NCBI RefSeq assembly: GCF_000230675.1
Contig: NZ_AGIK01000007.1
Location: forward strand, 58,606-122,605
Length of the DNA stretch: 64,000 nucleotides
Source: Synechococcus sp. WH 8016
Lineage (GTDB): Bacteria; Cyanobacteriota; Cyanobacteriia; PCC-6307; Cyanobiaceae
Direction: 5' to 3'
Part shown: in pieces, positions 28,101-37,898 of the stretch
Layout: each line of letters begins with the position of its first letter
How positions within the stretch are numbered: position 1 is the stretch's first letter
The notes under the pieces: generated by a model
The model's database searches: none
What the model saw: only the letters and a program-made list of their open reading frames with translations
Told to the model about the DNA's origin: nothing
Made by a program: the position numbers and the translations under genes

Positions 28101-28188
28101 CGGGCTCTGGACACATCAAACGAAAAGACAGAACCGGTCGGAGTGGGATCGGACTGGATACGTAGGATCGTGGGGAAAGTGGGCTGTG

Positions 28189-28878
28189 TCAGCCCCCCGT
28201 AATGATTCCTTCGCCTCCGAGGTTGTCCACAACGCGATCGATCAAGCCGTATTCAACCGCTTCTGCTGGAGAAAGGAAGTAGTCCCGTTCAGTGTCTTCG
28301 GTGATTTTCGCGAGCGGCTGGCCGGTATGGTCCGCCATCAGGCCGTTCAGGGTTTCCTTAAGAAATAAAATTTCTTGCGCCATGATCTCGATGTCCACGG
28401 CCTGACCTTGAGCACCACCCAAGGGTTGGTGAATCATGATCCTGGCGTTGGGAAGGGCTAGGCGCTTGCCTTTGCAGCCTCCGCTCAGCAGAAACGCTCC
28501 CATGGAGGCGGCGAGTCCGTAGCAGATGGTGACCACGTCTGGCGCTACTTGCTGCATGGTGTCGTAGATCGCCAACCCTGCAGTGATCGAGCCACCAGGT
28601 GAATTGATGTACACCTGAATATCTTTTTCAGGATCTTCCGCTTCTAGAAAAAGAAGTTGAGCCACCAGAGCATCCGCTACCTGGTCGTTCACGTCGGTTC
28701 CGAGAAAGATGATTCTCTCCCTGAGTAGACGGGAATAAATATCAAAGGAGCGTTCACCCCGCCCGGACTGCTCCACCACCGTGGGAACCCCAGGAGAGGC
28801 CAACGGGGTGTGAGCTGAAACGGGAAGGGTTCCTCGCCAGCGGTTTTCGATCGGGTGGTGGCTGCGGGCGTTGATCAC
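28189..28878 (-). CDS. clpP: ATP-dependent Clp protease proteolytic subunit
   Basis: This serine protease subunit has the triad Ser125 (GLAASMGAF), His150 (IMIHQPLGG) and Asp199 (ERDYF), counted from the first Met. It is 229 residues long; the first 25 to 35 residues are likely a propeptide or an over-long start, and a shorter start is possible. Cyanobacteria carry several ClpP paralogues; the one beside clpX is usually called ClpP2, an assignment made by context only. tig lies 46 bp upstream. Confidence 0.96.
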   Translation of the reverse strand: MINARSHHPIENRWRGTLPVSAHTPLASPGVPTVVEQSGRGERSFDIYSRLLRERIIFLGTDVNDQVADALVAQLLFLEAEDPEKDIQVYINSPGGSITAGLAIYDTMQQVAPDVVTICYGLAASMGAFLLSGGCKGKRLALPNARIMIHQPLGGAQGQAVDIEIMAQEILFLKETLNGLMADHTGQPLAKITEDTERDYFLSPAEAVEYGLIDRVVDNLGGEGIITGG

Positions 28879-28924
28879 GCGGCGGCGGGCAGGAGGACAG
28901 ATGAATGCAATCTATGGGCGCCGA

Positions 28925-30274
28925 TTAGGCATCGGTGGCGCTTGGCTTGTCCTTTTCAGGTGCCTTTTCGCTCACGGTGCTGTTTTCTTCCAGCCAGCCA
29001 AGGAGTTTTTCTTGAAGAAGATCCTCGATCACGGCTTGACGGAGACGGTTGGGGTCGATGTCGCGCTCACCGGACAGTTGGGCGGTGACCTCCTTCACTT
29101 TGGCGTCAATCTCTGGATCCTCGAGCTTGAGGCTTTCCGCTTCTGCCAGGGCCGAGAGGGCAAGACTGCGGCGCAAGCGCTCCTCCGCCTCTGGGCGTGA
29201 GGTTTCCATCAAGTTGCGGACGAGGTCAGGAGTGAACAGGGATTTCACGTCCATGCCCTGTTGGGAGAACTGCGCTGCGGTTTGTTCCACCAGGTTGCGC
29301 ACCTCCTGTTGCACCAGGGTTTCGGGCAGTTCCACCTCGAGTTGCTCGACAAGAGCAGCGAGCAGGGCGTCGCGTCGATTACTGGTCGTACGCCGCTCAG
29401 CGTCGTCCTTTAAACGCTTTTCGAGGTCAGAGCGGAGCTCGGCCAAGGTTTCCTGCTCGCTGGCCTGTTTCGCGAAGTCGTCATCCAGGTCGGGCAGTTC
29501 CCTGGTCTTGAGATCCTTCAGTTCGATTTCGAAGCTGGCCTTGCGTCCGCGCGCATCCTCCTTGGGGTAGTCATCAGGAAAATTGCAGGCCACGGTTTTG
29601 CTGTCACCCACCTTCATGCCCACAACGCCTTCGATGAAGCCGGGGATCATGCGGCCGTGCTCGAGATCCACATCCATCGACTCGGAGCTGCCGCCTTCAA
29701 TCTCGCTGCCGTCGTCGCTGTAGGTGCCTTTAAAACCCACCACAGCGATGTCGCCCTCTGCAGCCTTGCGGCCCTCTACTGGCACCACAGTGGCGAGCTG
29801 TCGACGCGACTGCTCGAGCATTTCATCTACTTTTGACGCATCGAAGCTGACGCTTTCCGCTTCCGCTTTCAGTCCCTTGGTGGTTTTCAGGGTTGGAGTG
29901 GGAGCAACATCGGCTTCAAAGGTGACCGACAGGGGCTTTCCAGGCTCAAAGGACTCCAGCAAGGCTTCGTAGCCGCCATCAACTTCGGGTTGGCCAAGGG
30001 CTTCAATCGTTTCCTGCTTGATGGTGTCCCGCCAGATCCCGTCCACGAGGTTTTCGAGCGCTGTGGCGCGAATGCGCAGTCCGCCCAGTTGTTGCACGAG
30101 AACGGAGCGAGGCACCTTGCCTTTGCGGAATCCAGGCAGATTCACGCTGCGGCTCAGCTGTGAGATCGCCGCTTCGTAACTGGCCTTGCAGCGTTCGGCA
30201 GGAATCGCTACCTCAACGGCCAGACGGCTGCCTGGGCGGGCTGTGGAGGTGACCTTCAGGCTGGCGGCACTCAT
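28925..30274 (-). CDS. tig: Trigger factor
   Basis: The 449-residue chaperone binds ribosomes and nascent chains. The ribosome-binding motif appears as [11 protein letters not shown] near residue 45. The middle FKBP-like domain includes [16 protein letters not shown] and [15 protein letters not shown] segments, and the long helical C-terminal domain follows. The final 15 residues are Lys/Glu/Pro-rich. It heads the tig-clpP-clpX run, as in many bacteria. Confidence 0.97.
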   Translation of the reverse strand: MSAASLKVTSTARPGSRLAVEVAIPAERCKASYEAAISQLSRSVNLPGFRKGKVPRSVLVQQLGGLRIRATALENLVDGIWRDTIKQETIEALGQPEVDGGYEALLESFEPGKPLSVTFEADVAPTPTLKTTKGLKAEAESVSFDASKVDEMLEQSRRQLATVVPVEGRKAAEGDIAVVGFKGTYSDDGSEIEGGSSESMDVDLEHGRMIPGFIEGVVGMKVGDSKTVACNFPDDYPKEDARGRKASFEIELKDLKTRELPDLDDDFAKQASEQETLAELRSDLEKRLKDDAERRTTSNRRDALLAALVEQLEVELPETLVQQEVRNLVEQTAAQFSQQGMDVKSLFTPDLVRNLMETSRPEAEERLRRSLALSALAEAESLKLEDPEIDAKVKEVTAQLSGERDIDPNRLRQAVIEDLLQEKLLGWLEENSTVSEKAPEKDKPSATDA

Positions 30275-30459
30275 CGGCGAGGTTTAAGAGCAGACCCAAC
30301 ACCTTAATTAAGTGCGAGACCTTTGCCATCCGCGTAAGGTGGTTGGATCGCTATAGCAACTCCCTGAGACGTCACGACGTCATTACAAGGTCAGGGATCG
30401 ATGCATTGAGTGGCATGTAGCCACGGCTAACACCAGATTTCGTTCCAGTTTTCATTCGT
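30275..30459. promoter_or_regulatory. Divergent promoter region between tig and asd
   Basis: This 185-bp spacer must hold the promoters for tig (minus) and asd (plus). It contains two GACGTC palindromes at 30368-30373 and 30376-30381, part of an 8-bp direct repeat (GACGTCAC, GACGTCAT), which could be a protein-binding site. No clear -35/-10 pair was assigned, and the regulator is unknown. Confidence 0.35.
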
Positions 30460-31491
30460 TTGATTTCCGCCGCGCCATTTCCCAACCGACCACTCACCGT
30501 TGCGGTGCTGGGTGCCAGTGGTGCCGTGGGTCAAGAGCTTCTTCAGCTTCTTGAAGAACGGAATTTTCCGGTCTCTGAACTGCGTCTTCTAGCGTCCGCT
30601 CGCTCTGCTGGCAGTCGCTGCTCGTGGAAGGGGCAGGAGCTTGTGGTCCAAGAGACCACAGCCCAAGCCTTCGAGGGCGTTGATTTGGTGCTTGCCTCGG
30701 CAGGCGGCTCGGTGTCTAAGGCTTGGCGCGAGGCCATCGTGGCGTCGGGAGCCGTGATGGTGGACAACTCGAGCGCGTTTCGGATGGAAGACGGCGTGCC
30801 TCTTGTGGTTCCCGAGGTGAATCCAAGTGCAGCGCATCAGCATCAAGGCGTGATCGCGAATCCCAACTGCACCACCATTCTGTTGAGCTTGGCGTTGGCG
30901 CCGCTGGCGTCGCGCCGACCCCTGCGTCGCGTGGTGGTGAGCACCTATCAATCGGCGAGTGGTGCCGGTGCCCGGGCCATGGATGAGCTTCGCGATCTCT
31001 CCCGGGTGGTACTGGATGGAGGCACCCCTACCAGTGAGGTGTTGCCCCATTCGCTTGCGTTCAATCTTTTTCTGCACAACTCCCCTCTGCAGTCCAATGG
31101 CTACTGCGAAGAGGAGCTGAAGATGGTGAATGAAACCCGCAAGATCATGGGGATCCCTGATTTGCGCTTTACAGCGACGTGCGTGCGGGTCCCTGTGTTG
31201 CGCGCTCACTCAGAAGCGGTCAATGTGGAATTCCATGAGCCGTTCTCTGTAGAGGAGGCCCGTTCACTGCTGGCTTCTGCCCCTGGTGTTGAGTTACTCG
31301 ACGATTCCGCCCACAACCGCTTCCCCATGCCCACCGATGTAACCGGTCGAGACCCGGTGATGGTGGGGCGGATTCGTCAGGACATCAGTGAGCCGAACGC
31401 GCTCGAGTTTTGGCTATGTGGTGATCAGATTCGTAAAGGTGCCGCTCTGAACGCCATTCAAATCGCCGAATTGCTTCTTCCTTCTGTTTGA
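30460..31491 (+). CDS. asd: Aspartate-semialdehyde dehydrogenase
   Basis: The 343-residue enzyme reduces aspartyl phosphate to the semialdehyde in the lysine/threonine/methionine route. The NADP-binding start is [14 protein letters not shown]. The catalytic cysteine is Cys137 in IANPNCTT, and the SGAGA segment is present. The start is TTG at 30460. dapA follows 5 bp after the stop, so the two lysine-pathway genes are co-transcribed. lysC, the preceding enzyme, is at 39.9 kb. Confidence 0.97.
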   Translation: MISAAPFPNRPLTVAVLGASGAVGQELLQLLEERNFPVSELRLLASARSAGSRCSWKGQELVVQETTAQAFEGVDLVLASAGGSVSKAWREAIVASGAVMVDNSSAFRMEDGVPLVVPEVNPSAAHQHQGVIANPNCTTILLSLALAPLASRRPLRRVVVSTYQSASGAGARAMDELRDLSRVVLDGGTPTSEVLPHSLAFNLFLHNSPLQSNGYCEEELKMVNETRKIMGIPDLRFTATCVRVPVLRAHSEAVNVEFHEPFSVEEARSLLASAPGVELLDDSAHNRFPMPTDVTGRDPVMVGRIRQDISEPNALEFWLCGDQIRKGAALNAIQIAELLLPSV

Positions 31492-31496
31492 CCTGT

Positions 31497-32405
31497 ATGA
31501 GCACTGCTGCTGAACTTTCTCCCACTCCATTTGGCCGACTGTTGACGGCCATGGTGACCCCTTTCGATGCTGAGGGACGCGTGGATTTGGCCTTGGCAGG
31601 TCGCTTGGCTCGTCACCTTGTTGAGGAAGGTTCAGAGGGACTTGTGGTTTGTGGCACCACGGGTGAATCGCCAACCCTGAGCTGGCAGGAGCAAGTGAAG
31701 ATGCTGGAGGCGGTTCGTCAAGCCGTTGGACCTGGCGTGAAGGTGCTTGCAGGCACGGGCAGTAACAGCACCAGTGAAGCGGTGAAGGCCACGCGAGAAG
31801 CGGCCGAGGCTGGCGCTGACGGTGCTCTCGTGGTTGTGCCCTACTACAACAAGCCTCCCCAAGATGGCTTGGAAGCGCATTTTCGAGCGATTGCGACGGC
31901 GGCTCCCGAGCTACCGCTGATGCTTTACAACGTGCCTGGACGGACTGGAACGAGCCTGGCTCCAGCGACGGCCGCTCAATTGATGGACTGCGCCAATGTG
32001 GTGAGCTTCAAGGCAGCCAGCGGTTCGATTGAAGAAATCACCGAGCTGCGCTTGGCCTGTGGACCTCGCCTCGCCGTCTATAGCGGTGATGACGGCTTGC
32101 TCTTGCCGATGTTGTCCGCTGGTGCTGTCGGCGTGGTGAGTGTGGCCAGCCATGTTGTTGGCAAGCGTTTACGCCACATGATTGATGCCTTTCTCAGCGG
32201 TCAGAACGCTGTTGCCCTTGGTCAACACGAGCAGTTAACGCCGCTCTTCCAGGCCCTCTTTGCCACCTCCAACCCCATCCCTGTGAAAGCTGCACTCGAG
32301 CTGAGTGGATGGCCCGTCGGTGCTCCTCGTCTTCCCTTACTCCCCCTTAATTCAGCCATGCGCGATTCCTTAGCCGACCTTCTCACTGCCCTGCGTCAGA
32401 CCTGA
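31497..32405 (+). CDS. dapA: 4-hydroxy-tetrahydrodipicolinate synthase
   Basis: The 302-residue TIM barrel condenses pyruvate with aspartate semialdehyde, the first committed step to lysine and diaminopimelate. The Schiff-base lysine is Lys172 in VVSFKAASG. Tyr144 (LYNVPGRTG) and the pyruvate-binding Thr pair in GTTGESPTL are present. ATG at 31497 is used; a TTG three codons earlier overlaps the asd stop. rnj follows 58 bp downstream. Confidence 0.97.
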   Translation: MSTAAELSPTPFGRLLTAMVTPFDAEGRVDLALAGRLARHLVEEGSEGLVVCGTTGESPTLSWQEQVKMLEAVRQAVGPGVKVLAGTGSNSTSEAVKATREAAEAGADGALVVVPYYNKPPQDGLEAHFRAIATAAPELPLMLYNVPGRTGTSLAPATAAQLMDCANVVSFKAASGSIEEITELRLACGPRLAVYSGDDGLLLPMLSAGAVGVVSVASHVVGKRLRHMIDAFLSGQNAVALGQHEQLTPLFQALFATSNPIPVKAALELSGWPVGAPRLPLLPLNSAMRDSLADLLTALRQT

Positions 32406-32463
32406 CGCTCCGGCTGCCAATTCAGATTTTTCTCTTTTTTAAATTCCTTCGCGAGATCTATTG

Positions 32464-34512
32464 ATGACATCCACTCTCTCTAAAACCAAGCAGGCCTGTC
32501 TCCGTGTGATTCCACTCGGTGGCTTGCATGAAATAGGCAAGAACACCTGCGTGTTCGAGTACGGCGATGACCTGATGCTGGTGGATGCCGGCTTGGCATT
32601 CCCCAGTGATGGCATGCATGGGGTGAATGTGGTGATGCCTGACACCAGCTTCCTGCGTGAAAACCAGAGCCGGATTCGGGGCATGATCGTGACCCACGGC
32701 CACGAAGATCACATCGGTGGCATCGCGCACCATCTCAAGAATTTCGATATCCCAGTGATTTATGGGCCGCGTCTGGCCCTATCCATGCTCACGGGAAAAA
32801 TGGATGAGGCCGGTGTGACCGATCGCACCACCCTTCAAACGGTGGGTCCCAGAGACGTCGTGAAGGTGGGTCAGCACTTTTCGGTGGAGTTCATTCGCAA
32901 CACCCACTCGATGGCCGACAGCTTTTCGCTGGCGATCACCACTCCGGTGGGCACTGTGATTTTCACCGGTGATTTCAAGTTTGATCACACCCCTGTGGAT
33001 GGCGAGCACTTCGACTTGGCCCGGCTAGCCCATTACGGCGATCAGGGTGTGCTTTGTCTGTTTAGTGATTCCACCAATGCGGAGGTTCCTGGCTACTGCC
33101 CTCCTGAACGATCGGTGTTCCCCAACCTGGATCGCCACATCGCGGAAGCGGAAGGACGGGTGATCATCACCACGTTCGCCAGCTCGATTCATCGGGTGTC
33201 GATGATTCTTGAGCTGGCGCTCAAAAACGGCCGCAAGGTGGGTCTGCTTGGGCGCTCCATGCTCAACGTGATCGCGAAAGCCCGTGAACTCGGCTACATG
33301 CGTGCCCCGGACGAGCTGTTTGTGCCGATCAAACAGATCAACGATGTTCCTGATCGCGAGACGCTGTTGCTGATGACCGGAAGCCAGGGTGAGCCCCTTG
33401 CTGCTTTGAGCCGGATTTCACGGGGTGATCACCCTCAAGTGAAGGTGAAGACCTCAGACACGATCATCTTTTCTGCGAGCCCGATCCCGGGCAACACCAT
33501 CTCCGTGGTGAACACGATCGATAAGTTGATGATCTTGGGCGCCAAGGTGGTTTATGGCAAAGGCGAAGGCATTCATGTGTCAGGCCATGGCTTCCAGGAA
33601 GATCAGAAGCTGATGTTGGCGCTCACCCGCCCGAAATATTTCGTGCCTGTGCATGGTGAGCACCGGATGTTGGTGAAGCATGCCCGCACTGGCCATTCCA
33701 TGGGTGTGCCAGAAGACAACACGCTGATCATCAACAACGGAGATGTCGTTGAGCTCACTCCTGACTCCATGCGCAAAGGCGATCCTGTGAAAGCAGGCAT
33801 CGAGCTGCTCGATCAGTCCCGCAATGGCATCGTTGATGCGCGCGTGCTGAAGGAGCGTCAACAGCTTGCCGTGGATGGCATCGTGACGATCCTGGCGGCG
33901 ATCAGTACCGATGGGGCGATGGTGGCTCCGCCGCGGGTCAATTTGCGTGGTGTCGTGACCACCGCGGATGCGCGCAAGATGTCGCTGTGGACGGAACGCG
34001 AAATCAAGTGGGTGCTTGAAAATCGCTGGAAGCAGCTCTGCCGCAATGTGGAAGGCTCTTCTCCTGAAGTGGATTGGATGGGCGTGCAGCGCGAAGTGGA
34101 AGTGGGCCTAGGTCGGCGCATGCGCCGTGAGATGCAAGTGGAGCCCTTGATTCTTTGTCTGGTTCAGCCCGCACCTGGTGGCACACCGGTGTACAAGGGC
34201 CGCGCTGATGCAGAGCCTGACACCCGTCCGTCATCCCGCGGGCGCGGTGGTCGTCATGGTGGTCCCGGCCGCGACAGTGGCAATGGCCATGTTCGGCGTG
34301 ATCGCAATGCGGCACCGGCTCGGGTTGTGCCCTCCCGTGTGATTGGAACACCAGCCCCTGCAGCGGCAGGGTCAGCTCCAGCAGCAGCGACGCCAGCACC
34401 GGCTCCAGCTCCCGCGAAAGAGCCTGTTGCGGCGGCAGTGGTTGTGACCAGTGCTCCAGAGCCGGAGATGCCAGCTGGACGCACCCGTCGTCGTCGTTCA
34501 GCGGCGGCTTAG
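32464..34512 (+). CDS. rnj: Ribonuclease J
   Basis: The 682-residue metallo-beta-lactamase-fold RNase has the metal motif HGHEDH (His78, His80, Asp82, His83). A beta-CASP domain follows, with FASSIHRVSMILE and SGHGFQEDQ. RNase J combines 5'-exonuclease and endonuclease activity in mRNA turnover; cyanobacteria carry it alongside RNase E. From about residue 575 the protein has an Arg/Gly- then Pro/Ala-rich tail ending GRTRRRRSAAA, likely disordered and RNA-binding. The TTG codon just before the ATG is not needed. The 3' end overlaps the convergent gene by 15 bp. Confidence 0.96.
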   Translation: MTSTLSKTKQACLRVIPLGGLHEIGKNTCVFEYGDDLMLVDAGLAFPSDGMHGVNVVMPDTSFLRENQSRIRGMIVTHGHEDHIGGIAHHLKNFDIPVIYGPRLALSMLTGKMDEAGVTDRTTLQTVGPRDVVKVGQHFSVEFIRNTHSMADSFSLAITTPVGTVIFTGDFKFDHTPVDGEHFDLARLAHYGDQGVLCLFSDSTNAEVPGYCPPERSVFPNLDRHIAEAEGRVIITTFASSIHRVSMILELALKNGRKVGLLGRSMLNVIAKARELGYMRAPDELFVPIKQINDVPDRETLLLMTGSQGEPLAALSRISRGDHPQVKVKTSDTIIFSASPIPGNTISVVNTIDKLMILGAKVVYGKGEGIHVSGHGFQEDQKLMLALTRPKYFVPVHGEHRMLVKHARTGHSMGVPEDNTLIINNGDVVELTPDSMRKGDPVKAGIELLDQSRNGIVDARVLKERQQLAVDGIVTILAAISTDGAMVAPPRVNLRGVVTTADARKMSLWTEREIKWVLENRWKQLCRNVEGSSPEVDWMGVQREVEVGLGRRMRREMQVEPLILCLVQPAPGGTPVYKGRADAEPDTRPSSRGRGGRHGGPGRDSGNGHVRRDRNAAPARVVPSRVIGTPAPAAAGSAPAAATPAPAPAPAKEPVAAAVVVTSAPEPEMPAGRTRRRRSAAA

Positions 34513-35337
34513 GGAACGCCAGGCCATTGCCAATCGCTTCTGCAAGGGGAGCGATGTTGGCTGGTCGTCATCAGCGGCTTGTGCTGATGACGACCCAAGT
34601 TGGCGACTTTGCTTTAGGTGCACGCGCAGCAGTCCGGCCTCCAGGCGCTTTGGGTTGGAATCAAAGGCTCCTGCAAGCGATGCAGTTAAAGCCTGCGCTG
34701 GAGCTTCTTCCAAGCTCACTGGCTGTTCAGATCGCTCTTGGGTGCTGTCCAGCTCCCTTGGCTGCGGCGCGTTTGTTTTCGTAGCCGTCTTCGTATTGGT
34801 CTTCAGCCAGGGCATGGCCGTTTCGACTGGTTGAGCTGCTGGCGATTCAGCTGCTGGCTTCTCTGCTGCTGCGCGTTGATCTCCCGCCGCGGGCGTTGAG
34901 CTGGTGTTCAAAAAGGGATCACGGATGAGAGCGTCGCTGGCTGGCTGGCTTGATTGGTTTTGAAAGGGCACGGATGCCGGTTCTTCTGCAGCAGCAGGCG
35001 CCGACACAGCGACATCAATGACAGGTGATCGCTCCAGGGATTCGTTGAGACCTTGTTGAGCAAGTTCGCGCAGTGTGTCTGGCGGTTCGCTGGCGAGCAC
35101 AAGCCGGTAAAACTCTGCGCTCTGGCCCACATCATCCTTTCCATAAAGGTGGATGTGGCCTAGCAACAGGGCCACAAAGGCTCTCCAGGCCAGGGTTGCG
35201 TCCCGTTCCGCCCCTGAGGCGGGAAGCGGCTCCAGTTTCCCCAGCAAGGGACGCGCCAAGTCGTCGGCTTTGTCGAACTCACTGGCGCTGTAGGCCTGCT
35301 CAGCGGCGACGTATTGCTCCTGAAAATCAGCGTCCAA
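34498..35337 (-). CDS. Cyanobacterial protein of unknown function with N-terminal TPR-like helices
   Basis: The 279-residue protein starts with about 95 ordered residues (YVAAEQAYSASEFDKADDLA and following) that look like two or three TPR helix pairs. The remainder is a long Ala/Pro/Ser/Gln-rich region, likely disordered, ending with a short basic helix (LAMAWRSLSRR). No domain name can be given. It lies 9 bp after tilS on the same strand. It could be an adaptor, but that is only inferred from the helix pattern. Confidence 0.7.
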   Translation of the reverse strand: MDADFQEQYVAAEQAYSASEFDKADDLARPLLGKLEPLPASGAERDATLAWRAFVALLLGHIHLYGKDDVGQSAEFYRLVLASEPPDTLRELAQQGLNESLERSPVIDVAVSAPAAAEEPASVPFQNQSSQPASDALIRDPFLNTSSTPAAGDQRAAAEKPAAESPAAQPVETAMPWLKTNTKTATKTNAPQPRELDSTQERSEQPVSLEEAPAQALTASLAGAFDSNPKRLEAGLLRVHLKQSRQLGSSSAQAADDDQPTSLPLQKRLAMAWRSLSRR

Positions 35338-35346
35338 ACGAGGTTG

Positions 35347-36342
35347 TTATGGCTTGTTCACCAGTTGTACCGAGTCGCGGGTCCATTGCAGAGTCTTGTG
35401 CCCTGGCAAAGAGCGGCTCCCGGGGGGGCGGCCAGGGCCAATGGCCCAACTCAGGGTGTCGAGTTGGCTGGCGGAGAGGCTGCCAACGCCTTGTTGTTGC
35501 AACCAATGATGGAGCAAGAGCCGACGGCTGGCTTCTGGCAAAACCTTGAGTGCGTTGCGTTTCAGGCCGCATTCACAACGCAGCTGTTCAAGGGCCAATG
35601 TGGCGAGGGTGCGTTGGCTGTCCTCCACTTGCGAGACCCGCTCGCTGAGCTCGGCCATCCGTTGACTGCAGCCGGGATGCAACTCTTCCAAGACAGGTAG
35701 TACCTCGTTGCGAATGCGGTTACGGCTGAAGGCCGGATTGGTATTTGACGGATCCAGCCAAATGGGCAATTGCAAGTCCTCACAGATTTGGGCGGTGTCG
35801 TTTCGGCTGAAGCTCAGCAGGGGACGCACCAGCCGTGGGCCGCTGGGGTCGTTGATCTGAAGGGGCCTGATGGCCCGCAAGCTGCCAAGGCCGGCGAGAT
35901 CGGTGCCTCGTGCCAACTGCAGCAGCAAGGTTTCAGCCCGGTCGCTCGCCGTGTGAGCGGTCAGAACCGTGAGGCAGCACAGCTGTTGGCTCAGGGCGGC
36001 AAGTTCTTGGTAACGCCAAGAGCGGGCGCTGGCCTCTGTTTGCGTGTTGTTCTTTTTGTTGCGGCTGATCTGAAGATCCAGCTCCTGGCCGTGGCACCAC
36101 GCCTTGAGTTCGGAGGCCATGGTTGCTGATTGATCGTGCCAACCATGGTCGCCGTGCCATAGCTGCAGGTGCCAATGGTGCAGATGCCGAAGCCCCAGGA
36201 GCAGGCCGAGTAAGGCCATCGAGTCCTGACCACCGGAGAGGGCAATCAGCAAAGTTGTCCCATCTGGCAGCAGCGTTGGCTGCCTCAGCAGTTGGCGGTG
36301 AAGCGTGTCGTGCCAAGCCAACCAGGATGAGCAGGCAGCCAT
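35347..36342 (-). CDS. tilS: tRNA(Ile)-lysidine synthetase
   Basis: The 331-residue enzyme converts C34 of the CAU-anticodon tRNA-Ile to lysidine, so that it reads AUA. The ATP PP-loop SGGQDS is at residues 36 to 41, and LTAHTASDRAETLLLQLARG is the family's second motif. The C-terminal half is short, as in the minimal cyanobacterial enzymes. ATG at 36342 is chosen; the same frame stays open far upstream (to 37389), but that stretch is antisense to the next gene. Confidence 0.95.
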   Translation of the reverse strand: MAACSSWLAWHDTLHRQLLRQPTLLPDGTTLLIALSGGQDSMALLGLLLGLRHLHHWHLQLWHGDHGWHDQSATMASELKAWCHGQELDLQISRNKKNNTQTEASARSWRYQELAALSQQLCCLTVLTAHTASDRAETLLLQLARGTDLAGLGSLRAIRPLQINDPSGPRLVRPLLSFSRNDTAQICEDLQLPIWLDPSNTNPAFSRNRIRNEVLPVLEELHPGCSQRMAELSERVSQVEDSQRTLATLALEQLRCECGLKRNALKVLPEASRRLLLHHWLQQQGVGSLSASQLDTLSWAIGPGRPPGSRSLPGHKTLQWTRDSVQLVNKP

Positions 36343-36417
36343 GGTGTGGCCAGCGCGTGAAACAACTGAGAATTGATCTTGCCCGTTCTCAGGCGGGATC
36401 ACACGCGCGGTGTGAGA

Positions 36418-37215
36418 ATGAAGCAACCTGATTTCGCTGGGATGTCCCGCCTTTCTCTGCTGCCCGCTGAGCTCCGCCGCAGCCTGGAGCAGCGTTGCGC
36501 ACTCAAGGTGATTGCCGGTTTGATGAACTTCGATCCCGCCAAAGTGGCGATGGTGGCGGCTGCCGCTGGTCGTGGTGGTGCCGATTTGATTGATGTGGCC
36601 TGTGATGCGGAGCTGGTCAAGTTGGCGATCGAGGCCTCTGCTGGCGTGTCTGTGTGTGTGTCTGCGGTGGATCCCGAGCTGTTTCCTGCCGCTGTGGCTG
36701 CTGGTGCGGCCATGGTGGAGATTGGCAATTACGACGCCTTCTATCCCCAAGGCCGCATCTTTGATGCCGCTGAAGTGCTGGCGATCACCCGCCGAACCCG
36801 CGAGCTGCTTCCCGACGTGGTGATGAGCGTGACCGTGCCCCATGTGCTGCCGCTGGATCAGCAAGAGCAGTTGGCTGTGGATTTGGTGGCAGCTGGTGCT
36901 GATCTGATCCAAACAGAGGGCGGCACCAGCGCCAAGCCGTTCAGCGCTGGCAGTCTTGGTTTGATTGAGAAAGCAGCTCCCACCTTGGCCGCCTCCCACA
37001 GCATTAGTGCTGCCTTGCATCAGGCCGAGTGCGCTGTGCCCGTGCTCTGCGCCTCTGGATTGTCTGCCGTCACCGTGCCGATGGCCATTGCTTCCGGTGC
37101 TTCTGGCGTGGGAGTGGGCTCGGCCGTGAATCGCCTCAACGATGAGCTGGCGATGACCGCGGTGGTGCGCGGGCTCCGCGAGGCTTTGGCTCGTCCAGTG
37201 ATCAGCCGCGTCTGA
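36418..37215 (+). CDS. DUF561-family TIM-barrel-like protein
   Basis: The roughly 265-residue protein looks like a TIM barrel, with repeated strand-helix units (ALKVIAGLMNFDPAKVAMVA, GGADLIDVACDAELVKLAI, VEIGNYDAFYPQG, LIQTEGG). The end segment (ASGASGVGVGSAVNRLND) resembles a phosphate-binding loop. It matches the cyanobacterial and plastid family I know as DUF561; the reaction is unknown. The start may be 36418 or 36442. It is divergent from tilS with 75 bp between. Confidence 0.8.
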   Translation: MKQPDFAGMSRLSLLPAELRRSLEQRCALKVIAGLMNFDPAKVAMVAAAAGRGGADLIDVACDAELVKLAIEASAGVSVCVSAVDPELFPAAVAAGAAMVEIGNYDAFYPQGRIFDAAEVLAITRRTRELLPDVVMSVTVPHVLPLDQQEQLAVDLVAAGADLIQTEGGTSAKPFSAGSLGLIEKAAPTLAASHSISAALHQAECAVPVLCASGLSAVTVPMAIASGASGVGVGSAVNRLNDELAMTAVVRGLREALARPVISRV

Positions 37216-37362
37216 TTGCGGTTGCATCCGTTTCATCCATCCAGCGATCTGGTTCTTGGCAGCGATGTCTTGGCAGCGGTGCCCCTGCTGCCTGGACCAG
37301 GAGTTTTTTTGGGCAGGTTCTCCAAAGATTCCTAGCTTGCGATCAGAGCTGCTTGGACTGTG

Positions 37363-37785
37363 ATGGGAACGCTTGGCTGGTTGCTGCAATGGCCGATTCG
37401 GGCCCTCGTATTGCTTGTCGTGGCAGCGCTTCCGCTCGGAGTGGAACTGGCCAGCTTCGGGACGGCCCTATGGGCAGCGGTGTTGATTGGCTTGTTGGGC
37501 ACGCTGCTGATCCTGCCGCTCAAAGTGGTGATGGGCCCGGTTTGGGCCATTACCTCGCTCGGTGGGTTGATTTCGCCGGTGTCGTTCCTGTTCAACTGGA
37601 TCATTACGGTCGTCCTGTTTGGTTTGGCCGCTTGGCTGATACAGGGCTTTCGCCTTAAAAACGGGCTGATCAGTGCGATCCTTGGCGCGGTTGTCTACAG
37701 CGTGATCAGTGCTGTGGTGTTGCGTGCCCTTGGCATCGCTGATGTGGACTTCACCAGGGCCGCCTTGATCGGATCGTCGGCCTGA
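37363..37785 (+). CDS. Phage-holin-family (PF04020-like) four-span membrane protein
   Basis: The 140-residue protein has four hydrophobic spans and little else. The first two are ALVLLVVAALPLGVEL and LWAAVLIGLLGTLLILPL, and the pattern matches the family called mycobacterial 4 TMS phage holin. Despite the name, chromosomal members in cyanobacteria are not linked to phage, and nothing phage-like surrounds this one. Function unknown. The ATG lies just after a GTG codon, at 37360. Confidence 0.8.
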   Translation: MGTLGWLLQWPIRALVLLVVAALPLGVELASFGTALWAAVLIGLLGTLLILPLKVVMGPVWAITSLGGLISPVSFLFNWIITVVLFGLAAWLIQGFRLKNGLISAILGAVVYSVISAVVLRALGIADVDFTRAALIGSSA

Positions 37786-37898
37786 TCCATCGGCTGGTTT
37801 GTGGTCCTCTGGTTGGTTTCAGCTGCGGCCGATACTCCGTTCGCTGATCAATCGCCGTAGCCTGATCAGCCTTCCTTCAGGCTTCACGCCACCGGACC

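Noticed and set aside
35347..37389. A 680-codon minus-strand open frame covering tilS and beyond
   Set aside because: Only the part after the Met at 36342 matches TilS. The upstream half is His/Gln/Ser-rich antisense of the DUF561-type gene and has no motif.
37363..37785. Phage-holin-like gene taken as a sign of a prophage
   Set aside because: It is flanked by core genes and no lysin, capsid, integrase or attachment site is nearby; the family name is historical.
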